Source: Leptoclinus maculatus | Lineage: Eukaryota; Chordata; Actinopteri; Perciformes; Stichaeidae | Assembly: GCA_032191485.1 (NCBI GenBank) | Contig: JAVDOI010000005.1 | Location: 3,624,501 to 3,688,500, forward strand | Direction of reading: 5' to 3' | Length of the DNA stretch: 64,000 bases | Shown: in pieces, positions 56,243-64,000 of the stretch | How positions within the stretch are numbered: the stretch's first letter is position 1 | Layout of the letters: every line of letters begins with the position of its first letter | Translations under genes and position numbers: made by a program | The notes under the pieces: model-generated | Seen by the model: only the letters and a program-made list of their open reading frames with translations | Told to the model about the DNA's origin: nothing | The model's database searches: none

Positions 56243-57335
56243 CTCCAGATAACTTGGTGATAGGGCGGTCATTTAGAATGGCTTCGACCTCACACAGAAC
56301 AGTATGCAATCCCTCGTCACTCAGGGTTTGTTGATGTAAGACTGATGTTAGTATCCGTCTAACCATCCTTATGATGCGCTCCCATACACCTCCATGATGA
56401 GAAGCCGTTGGTGTGTTGAAGCTCCACTTTATTCCTTCCTGTAGAAAAACCGCTTGTATCTTCCTGTGATTTAAAGCAGCAAGAGCTCTTCTCAACTCCC
56501 TTTCGGCACCAACAAAGTTGGTTCCTTTGTCAGATCTTAAGTGACAGACTTGTCCTCTTCTACAAACAAACCTGCGTGAAGCATTTATACATGAGTCAGT
56601 ATCCAAAGAGTAGGCAACTTCCAAGTGGACTGCTCTACATGCCATACATGTAAATATGACTCCATAGCGTTTTTCAAGGTTACGTCCTCTCTTGATCTCA
56701 ACTGGCCCAAAATAATCAACTCCAACATTGGTGAATGGAGGCAGATCAGGAACGAGTCTTTCAATAGGGAAGTCTGCCATTTTTTGCTCACACAACTTCC
56801 CTTTATGGTGCTTACAGAATCCACAGTTGGACAGGATCTTTCTTGTTGCTGCATTAGCACTTGTAATCCAATACTTCATCCGTAATCTGGAGAGCACATG
56901 GTTACTTCTACCATGGCCCACCTGTTCGTGAGTGGATACATGTTGGGTTTTGAATAGGATGACTGGATGTTTTGTCTCCTCAGGCATGGCTGCCTTACTC
57001 AATCTCCCTCCAACTCTAAGCAATCCATCTTCCAGAACCGGGTCCAGCTTGTAAATGGTGCTATCCTTTTTCACTTCACGTTTGCCAGATGTTAACACCG
57101 CCAATTCCTCATGGAACCTTTCCTACTGAGTGAAGCGAAGGATAGATTTTTCTGCTCCTGAAAGATCGTCTGGAATCAAACTCTGTCCCCTTAACACAGC
57201 TTTAATTTGGTGCATTTCCTGTTTCAATTTGTTGCCATTCATGTCTGTATCCTCATGACTCATTTGTTTCCTTTTTTGACTCATTTCCAGTAGAGTTTTT
57301 CTTATTTTCAGAATCCATGCAACTGACCTCTTCAA
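56243..57335 (-). pseudogene. BEL/Pao integrase, N-terminal and catalytic part
   Basis: The zinc-binding part has H (HEQVGHGRSNH) and the Cys pair SNCGFCKHHKG near 56820. The DDE triad is present: GVDYFGP near 56717, LRSDKGTNFVG near 56530, and GGVWERIIRMVRR near 56380, with spacing of about 61 and 49 residues. An in-frame stop at 57123-57125 precedes this segment. The protein breaks at NDRPITKLSGDP where L2 sequence begins. It would insert the cDNA into the genome. Confidence 0.85.
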
Positions 57336-57409
57336 CCTTTTCCAGTCAGAAAAGTATGTTATCAGTTGATGGGTGGCATTTGGTGTATCTTCAACAATCA
57401 GTGCATTGG

Positions 57410-59752
57410 TTATAATTCCCTTTTGACCTCTGGGTCATCAGCAGCAATGTTGGAATCCTCCACTGCTTTCCACAGAAAGTCAGGTCCATCAATCCATCTT
57501 CTGTTTGTCATCAAATGGTCCATCTTGAATCCCCTTGAGGCTTCATCGGCAGGATTCTGTGTGGTAGGAGCGTATCTCCACTGTGAGACATCAGTTGCTC
57601 CTCGGATGGTAGATATCCTGTTCGCCACAAAGGTTTGGAATCTCTTGTCCTCGTTTCTGATATACTTTAAAACTGAAGTACTATCAGTCCAGAAACATGA
57701 ATTTTCAAGTTGAAGCTGTAATTCTGCTCTAAGCATCATGTCCACTCGAACAGCAAGAACGGCAGCAGTAAGTTCCAAACGAGGAATTGTCACTTGCTTT
57801 ATTGGTGCCACTCTGGCTTTGCCTAGCATGAAAGAGACATGCGTCTTATTGTGGCTATTCTGCATCCTGAGATATGTCACAGTGCCATATCCACTTTCAC
57901 TGGCGTCTGAGAAGTGGTGTAATTGTCCATGAATGGGGTTTTCAAAATCTGTCTGCTTGAGGCATCTATTTACCTTGAATGCTACCACTCTTTTCAGGTC
58001 TCTCAACCATTGGATCCACTGCTGTTGGAGAGTTGGGGGGATCTGATCATCCCATCCATAGTTCTTCCTACAGAGATCCTGTAATATGAGTTTAACTGGA
58101 AGTGTGAGTGGTGCCAGGAATCCCAAAGGATCATAAACTGAGCTGACCACGGATATAATCCCACGTCTAGTATGAGGCTGTTCCTTGAGTGACATCTTGA
58201 ACTTGAAAGTGTCTGTCTCGACTCACCAATGAAGACCAAGGGCTCTCTCAACTGGCAGTTGGTCTCTGTCCAAATCCAGCTCATGCAGGTTCTTAGATCT
58301 GTGCTCTTCTGGAATGGATAGCAATACTCCACGATTGTTGCTAATCCATTTTGTCAAAAGGAAGCCTCCCTTATGACAAACAGCTGTCAAATTCCTGACC
58401 ATTTCAACAGCCTCCTCCTCAGATGGCAAGCTCTTCAGACAGTCATCCATGTAAAAGTTTCTATTGACTGTGTCAATTACTTCAGCAGGGAAACTGTTCT
58501 GGTTATCTTCTGCAGCCTTCCGGAGTGCGTAACAAGCACAACTGGGTGAAGACACTGCCCCGAACAGATGCACAGTCATCCTGTATTCCACAAGTTCTTG
58601 CTTAAGATCGCCTTCAGGTCACCACAAGAACCGAAGAAAATCCACATCTTTCTGTGCCACCTTGACTTGATGGAACATGGCTTGAACATCAGTCATCAAA
58701 GCCACGGGTTCCTGTCTAAATCTTGTGAGGACTCCTAACAAAGAACTGGTGAGGTAAGGGCCTTGTAAAAGTTCACTGTTGAGCGATTTTCCTCTGAACT
58801 CAGCTCCACAATCAAATACAACACGAAGAGTTCCTTTCTTAGGATGGTACACTCCATGGTGTGGAATGTACCATACCTTTCCATGAGAACGTTCCAGCTG
58901 ATGTTTAGGCAAACGTTCAGCATACCTCTTACTGGTAACATCATTGAGAAAGTTGGTGTATTCCTGATGGAACTTCTCATTTCTTTCAAACTTTCTCTTC
59001 AATCCAAGAATGCGCTGCTTGGCAACACATTGATTGTTTGGCAACGAGACCTCTTCTCTTTTGAAGGGAAGGTTCAAGCTATAGTGCCCATCATGAAGCT
59101 TGACTGAATGTTTCATGATTTCCATGAATTTCACATCATCTCTTGACATCTCCATTTTGTCTTCTGATGTTCTTTCATTAAAATCATGGTTGTACTGATT
59201 ATTCAACAATTCCTCCAGGTTTTGTATGGAAATCCTGTTAACAGTAGCAGCGGGGTAGCCACTCTCACACCGCTCATCATTGCATCCTTGAACGGGACCA
59301 TTAATAACCCACCCCAATAGGGTCTTAATGGCATAAGGTCCGTTTCCATGGCTGTTGATTACTCTCCAAGGCTCAAGCATTTTGGAGGCGTTGGTACCTA
59401 TCAACAACTCCACGTCAGCTTGAATGCTAGGAACCCTAACACCATCCAAGTATGGCCACTTTGCCAACTCCTCTTTTTTGATGAGGTTATCAGTGCTTAC
59501 AGGCATCCTCTTCTGGGTATAGACCTCTGGTAAATCATAGAATCTTTTCCCGGTGAGACTTGAAATCTCCAAATCAGTCAACATGTAGCTGGAAACTGTT
59601 TCTCCTGAGCCCATGGTTCTTAAGTGGATTTGGGTTTTCCGTCCATTCAGATTAAGCCTCCTCATCAGGTTTTCAGAACAAAATGTTGCTGTACTGCCTG
59701 GATCTAGAAAAGCATATGTCTGTATGACTTTGTCTCCCTTATTGGATTTCAC
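57410..59752 (-). pseudogene. BEL/Pao protease - reverse transcriptase - RNase H
   Basis: The protease active site is AFLDPGST near 59700. RT begins near 58880 (GVYHPKKGTLRVVFDCGAEF), with the first catalytic Asp in LMTDVQAMFHQVKV near 58665 and the YMDD motif in NRNFYMDDCLKSLPS near 58447. Thumb (GIISVVSSVYDPLGFLAPL) and RNase H follow: FSDASESGYG, RLELTAAVLAV, WTDSTSVLKYI, NPADEASRG. In-frame stops are at 58619-58621 and 58223-58225 at positions that are Trp and Cys in the family, and the frame shifts near 57400-57340. All RT and RNase H catalytic residues are kept. Confidence 0.85.
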
Positions 59753-59804
59753 CTGTATTGGTAGGATGGATAGAATACCATCACTATTACCGGTCCCTGT
59801 ATGA

Positions 59805-61913
59805 CTACATGTGTGTAGAGAGATGTGCGCTACTCAATGATGGTTCTTTTGGCCTTTTTGAGTCTGTGTTGACTACTTTTGACTCTCTTTGGTGGATGTG
59901 AAGAACACTGGGATGGTTTAGGCTGCACACCTTGCAAGTCAAGCGCTTACCGCAATCCTTGCTCCTATGCCCAATACGAAGGCAGCCAAAACAGATTCCA
60001 TTTTCCTTAAGAAAGTTAATCTTGTCCCTATGTGTCTTCTCTTCCAATCGTGGACACATCTCCAGTGTGTGACCTCGAGAGCAACACAAACAAGAGCTGG
60101 TGTTCTTTTCAGATGAACTACTTTGTCCTTTATCATGATTTAACCTTCTTGATTCCTCAATGGCCGGGGTTTCAACGGTAACAGAAGTTGCAAAACTGTT
60201 TTCTTTGAACCTTGGCTTCCATTCTGATTTGATCTTGTTCACATTTTTGTTTACTGTATGAAGTTGTGTATTCTGAATGTCGCCAAAGATTGGGTCAGAC
60301 ACTATTTTGACTTCACGCTCGATGAATATGACAATATCATTGAACTTTGCCCTGCGATTGAGGTTTTGCAGTAGCTCACATGCAGAGATTCTCCATTTTT
60401 CTCTTAGCTTGTATGGAAGCTTCAGAATCACTGGTCTCATATTCGCTGGCATATCCAGTTCTTTCATGTACTGTATGTCCTCCATTGCATTACAGCACTC
60501 ACGCAAAAAGAGGGCATAGGCTTGGAGAGATTTGACATCCTCAGGCTTCACTACAGGCCAGCAGAGGACTTTCTCCATATATGCTGCAGTAACTTTGTGT
60601 TCATTCCCAAAGTGTTCCTGCAGCAGATCCTTAGCTGTAGCATAGCCTCTGTCTGGAGCCATATGCTGACAACTACGCACTAGCTCTTTTGGTTGACCTC
60701 GTGTGTACTTATCCAAAAAATGTTGCTTGCTTTACTCTCCACACATTGTTCAAAGGCTCTGATAAACGTTCTGTACTGCAGAGGATCCCCATCAAAAAAT
60801 GGAATTTCTCTTGGTGGTAGTAAATGAGAAGCTTGTTGTTGGATAAGCAATGTTGTTATTTCATTTTGCCTTTGCAGTAGGTTGCAGAGAGCTGATGTTT
60901 CATCATTTCCTTTATGAGAGAGTTGAGACTGAATGACAGCTGGATTTGTTAGCTGCACGCGAGGATGATCCATGCGAGGTTTGCGTGATGTATTTTCCTG
61001 TTTCAGTTGACAGGCCGTGCTGTTGTCATGTGTTGCATTCTTATATGCATACTGTTGTTGTTGTTGTATAAGTGGTGGTTGTTGTTGCAAGTCCACATAT
61101 GTTGGCTGATATGCTTTGGCATGTCGGCTGAGAGTGGTAGAGACTTCCTTTAACCTTGCTCCTTTTTCAAAGTACGATTCCATTCCATTTGATTGTGTGT
61201 TTGAGAAAGCTTGGTGACCAGAGGCCTTAAATACCGCTAATTTAGCAGCAACGGCTGCCATTTCTGTGTCAACCTCCAGTCTTTCCTTTTTCTTTTGCCT
61301 CTATCTGAATCCGTACAGATGAAGAAGATTTGCTGGTTCTTGAACTGGTGTGACTTCTTCTGCTCAATTTCTCAATAGAAACATTTGTTTCCACATTGGA
61401 AATGCTGTCACTGGGTTTGACTTCACTCTCATAAGCATCATCATTTTCATCAGGTTTGGAAATGTTTGCATTAAACAACCACTTATTCACAGCATCAGTA
61501 AAATCATTAACACTCAACATTTTTGCTTTGAACCATATCTCATGTTTGTCCTTTTCTTCATGAGATAATATTTGTGACAGAGATTGATGTTGTTCCTTTG
61601 CTTCATTGCAAAGAGTTGTGTATTTATCAAAAGTACATTGCGCCTCTGTTTTATATTCTCTGTCATGCATTAGGTCTTGAATTGTCCTTTTAAGGTCAGA
61701 AGCTTTGTTTAGTTTGGCCTTCCGAACCTTTTGTAGCTTGTCCAGTTTACCCATTAATGCCTTTTGTGTCAGTTTAGTAGGACGTTTACTGACAGATTGT
61801 GTTTCCTTTTCACCATTGGCCGTGCTGGGATTGAACTGTGTTCCAGCCACGGTTGGTTCATTAACAATAGAACCTTGATTTTGTACCTTTACACCTATAT
61901 CAGAATCCATCAT
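59805..61913 (-). pseudogene. BEL/Pao gag, three frames
   Basis: The first frame (61913-61269) starts MMDSDIGVKVQNQGS and holds coiled-coil-like Lys/Gln-rich helices. The second (61261-60680) has MAAVAAKLAVFKASGHQ and LPPREIPFFDGDPLQYRTFI, a hallmark of BEL gag. The third (60716-59805) has AYALFLRECCNAMEDI and two zinc-knuckle-like clusters, CLCCSRGHTLEMC and CFGCLRIGHRSKDCGKR with CKVCSLNHPSVLH. Frame changes occur near 61270-61300 (an A/G run) and near 60700. The protein would form the particle and bind RNA. Confidence 0.8.
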
Positions 61914-62525
61914 TTATTAAATACAATTCAAAATCAAACCACCCATACAGCTCTTATATTTAGGCCTATAAGTTGGAACCAATGCATTGGATTTACACTC
62001 AAAATAAAAGTGTGCACACAACATGTTGGTAGCGCTACATACCTCTGTCCATTCAGATTGTCCATTGGTCCGAAATCGTAGCTTGGTGGTAGTGATGATC
62101 AGTTGTCCAATTAGATTTCACAGCAGCCACAACATTCCAGCGATGTCTATTCGATCAGCTGTTGAATCACGTGATGTCTATCAGCTGTTGAATCTAGCGA
62201 TGTCTATCAGCTGTTGAATCTAGCGATGTCGATCAGCTGTTGAATCTAGCGATGTCGATCAGCTGTTGAATCTAGCGATGTCGATCAGCTGTTGAATCCA
62301 GCGAAGTCCAGCGATGTCTAATCATCAGCTGTTGAATCGCGCGATGTCGATCAGCTGTTCAATCCAGCGTTGTCGATCAGCTGTTCACTCTAGCGTTGTC
62401 GATCAGCTGTTGAATCCATTGAAGTTCAGCGATGTCGATCAGCTGTTGAATCCAACGAACGACGATCCATACGAGTTCAAATGAAGCCAAGTTTTTGACT
62501 TAATGTAGTGACTTTAACCAATATG
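61914..62525 (-). promoter_or_regulatory. BEL 5' untranslated region / probable 5' LTR
   Basis: This is the only place the BEL 5' LTR can lie, between gag and the L2 fragment. A candidate LTR start on the minus strand is TGTCTTAAGAAATAAAATGC at about 62545-62526, and a GGTTCCAACTTATAGG near 61980 might be a primer-binding site. Neither can be checked because the second LTR is missing. The region contains the minisatellite at 62140-62458. Confidence 0.35.
62140..62458. repeat. 26-bp minisatellite with E-boxes, about 11 units
   Basis: The core unit is gatgtcgatcagctgttg plus aatctagc (26 bp); some units carry an extra 8-10 bases (cgaagtccag). Each unit contains CAGCTG, an E-box, inside GATCAGCTGTTG. 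It sits upstream of BEL gag, where a retroelement promoter would be, so a regulatory role is possible (inference). Confidence 0.85.
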
Positions 62526-62529
62526 CATT

Positions 62530-63100
62530 TTATTTCTTAAGACATGCTTGCAGTTTAGCGAGCTGGTTGGTTTCATCTGGCTCGATTGATAGATATAATT
62601 GAGTATCATCTACATAACAATAAAAGTTTATGGAGTGTTTTCTGATAATGTTGCCTAAAGGAAGCATATATAAGGTGAATAAAATTGGTCAAAGGACAGA
62701 ACCTTGTGGAACTCCATGACTAACGTTGGTGTTCATCGAGGTTTCATTGTTTACATACACAAACTGGGATTGATCTGATGAATAGGATTTAAACCAGCTT
62801 AGTGCGTTTCCTTTAATGCCAATCAAATATTCTAGTCTCTGTAACAGGATGTAATGGTCAATGGTGTCGAACGCAGCGCTAAGGTCTAACAAGACAAGAA
62901 CAGAGACAAGCCTTTTGACTGATGCAATTAGAAGGTAATTTGTTATTTTCACCAGTGCTGTCTCTGTGCTATGATGCTTTCTAAATCCTGACTGAAAATC
63001 CTCAAATAAACTATTGTTCAGTAGAAAGTCACACAACTGATTTGCGACTGCTTTCTCAAGGATCATAGAGAGGAAGGGAAGGTTAGAGATCGGTCTATAG
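62530..63100 (-). mobile_element. L2-type LINE fragment (second subfamily)
   Basis: On the minus strand the fragment reads YRPISNLPFLSMILEKAVAN, QSGFRKHHSTETALVKITNY, VLLDLSAAFDTIDHYILLQR, SHGVPQGSVL and, in other frames, further to about 62540. It differs clearly from the L2 at 53781-56243 (for example FLLNNSLFEDF against FLVVNNCFDVF). A hAT cuts it at 63100, and its left end meets the BEL 5' region, which suggests that BEL inserted into it. Confidence 0.85.
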
Positions 63101-63526
63101 CAGGGGTCGCCAATAGGCGGACCGCGGTCCGGATCCGGACCCAGATGCTGTCCTATCCGGACCCGGACGTATAATTGATGGATAATTGAGAATTGTACAT
63201 TTTGGCGGAGCGCTTCTGTTTTAACCTGCGCAGCTTTTCTGGCCTTTACGGCACTCATTCAGCAGTTCAGGAAACACACCGACCAATTACATACATTGTA
63301 AATAATCTCACGTGACGCTACTCAGCCAATCGAATGTTTATTCCAAAATGCATCGTGAGTCGAGTGAGATTACGCAGACAGGTGGGAGACGGAGCGAGAG
63401 CAGTGAGAGAGAAGCAGTGAGAAAAGTGAGTAAATCGGAGAATCAAGTTAACATGGCGTGCTCTAAAAAGAGAAAAGTGGACCTTGAAAACAGAGCTTTA
63501 ACAAAGAACGGACGGAATCGTATTTG
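63101..63526 (+). mobile_element. hAT transposon with BED-exon start (copy 3), right end not found
   Basis: It begins CAGGGGTCGCCAATAGGCGG exactly at the break in L2, and then follows copies 1 and 2 through the promoter part to MACSKKRKVDLENRALTKNG at about 63452-63510. The exon is then broken at 63526 by sequence like the 96-bp palindromic element at 22345. The right end and TSD (left flank GTCTATAG) were not found in the window. Confidence 0.8.
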
Positions 63527-63640
63527 TTCATGGCCCGTGTACGCTTTAGTCATCTGTTTTACCGTTCATTCGATAATACGTAAATACCATGGTATTCTCG
63601 TTTTAAATAAAAGTGAAGGCAATATAATGACTGTATGCAA
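63527..63640 (+). mobile_element. Relative of the 96-bp palindromic element, left part
   Basis: Matches 22348-22392 over 'ccgtgtacg.tttagtcatctg'-type sequence and 'ttttaccgttcattcgat', then diverges. The right arm was not found, so this is either a longer relative that continues or a truncated one. Confidence 0.55.
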
Positions 63641-64000
63641 GAAATTAATAAATAAATAACTCTGGGCCGATGGGAGTGTGTTAGCAACAGTAGTTGGCTA
63701 CATGCAGTTTAATATTCATTTATCTATAACCTCCTGGTCCATATACAGTAGAAAACTAATCATTCTCAATTCATTGGTTAAAGCAGTTTAGTCTTATCTT
63801 TTCTGACAGACTTGTTCTTTTAAATGAACACTTTCTTCCCGATGAAGGTTTCTGTCTGGCTTTTATTGAACAGGACGTCCCTCTAACAATTACTATACTT
63901 GCAGTTTCTGCACTTACAACCTGTTTACTATGCCGACTCTGACAATTATCAGAGTAAGTTGAACCCAAAATGAATTAATTAACTTGTCTTTTCCATTCAG
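63641..64000. other. No recognisable gene or element
   Basis: AT-rich; the window ends here. Confidence 0.4.

Larger units (their letters stand above)
53781..56243 (-). mobile_element. L2-type LINE inserted in the BEL integrase
   Basis: On the minus strand the copy starts inside the endonuclease domain (VAVTDVALSDHFCVFF) and runs to the 3' end with the AGGCA/TGCCT repeat at 53781. It is 5'-truncated, as most LINE copies are. GATC is found at both junctions (56238 region and 53773-53776), a possible very short TSD. Its frame is almost intact, so this insertion is much younger than the BEL copy or has been hit less. Confidence 0.9.
53340..61990 (-). mobile_element. BEL/Pao LTR retrotransposon, split by an L2 LINE
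   Basis: On the minus strand the order is gag (61913-59805), protease and RT (59752-57410, with RNase H) and integrase (57335-56243, resuming at 53777-53382). The L2 at 53781-56243 sits inside the integrase. A purine-rich tract AGGGGAATTTGGGG at about 53340-53353 follows the integrase stop and fits a polypurine tract. No 3' LTR follows; Ngaro sequence starts instead. The 5' LTR should lie in 61990-62520 but its ends are not certain. Stops and frameshifts are spread through pol. Confidence 0.85.

Noticed and set aside
54008..56334. Plus-strand open frames across the L2 at 53781-56243
   Set aside because: They are antisense to a clear RT and contain no domain.
62140..62458. CRISPR-like array
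   Set aside because: The 26-bp units follow each other directly or with degenerate repeats of themselves, so there are no spacers.

Overview
This window looks like nuclear DNA of a ray-finned (teleost, probably percomorph) fish. It is AT-rich with CA, GA and TA microsatellites, and it carries element types that occur together in fish genomes: DIRS1 and Ngaro tyrosine-recombinase retrotransposons, BEL/Pao, L2-type LINEs, many hAT elements, PIF/Harbinger, and tRNA-derived SINEs ending in a 'cagtccatttacca'-type tail. I found no convincing host protein-coding exon, rRNA gene, functional tRNA gene or CRISPR array. Family calls rest on protein motifs, terminal repeats and target-site duplications (TSDs) read by eye; no database was searched.

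Layout. 1-6.1 kb: the 3' end of a hAT element (1-512), a piggyBac-like fragment starting at a TTAA, a hAT-derived repeat, a SINE and an LTR-like remnant. 6.16-11.16 kb: a nearly full-length but broken DIRS1-type retrotransposon on the minus strand (gag, RT-RNase H, tyrosine recombinase) with a 54-bp inverted repeat at its 3' end. 11.4-12.3 kb: a complete short hAT with 8-bp TSD. 13.9-17.25 kb: a second piggyBac-like fragment, then a Ngaro-like gag remnant abutting an LTR-retroelement or endogenous-retrovirus-like RT fragment. 18.48-20.41 kb: a 1.9-kb deleted LTR element with a perfect 5-bp TSD, holding four coding minisatellites. 22.1-23.7 kb: a PIF/Harbinger remnant with both of its genes, its transposase split by a 96-bp palindromic element. 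23.8-24.2 kb: a solo LTR.

25-36 kb: mostly unrecognised DNA with dispersed repeats, a hAT ORF apparently split by about 1.9 kb, and a hAT with 8-bp TSD at 33.7-34.9 kb. 36.3-38.1 kb: a hAT holding the hAT dimerisation domain and two nested elements. 38.8-40.8 kb: another hAT-like element and a TA-flanked mariner-like element. 41.5-43.1 kb: an L2 LINE split by a solo LTR with 5-bp TSD. 44.4-45.7 kb: a short hAT. 46.2-47.5 kb: a 1.3-kb foldback element with arms of about 530 bp. 47.5-50.4 kb: mostly unrecognised.

50.4-63.6 kb is a nested retrotransposon block on the minus strand: a Ngaro element lacking its RT core, a BEL/Pao element (gag, protease, RT, RNase H, integrase) whose integrase is split by an L2 LINE, an E-box-bearing minisatellite upstream of gag, another L2 fragment, and a hAT inserted in that fragment.

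The genes here do not form a host pathway. They are parts of selfish elements, nearly all broken by stops, frameshifts or insertions. The clearest biological signal is the layering of insertions, with at least ten elements bounded by exact TSDs, which allows relative dating.
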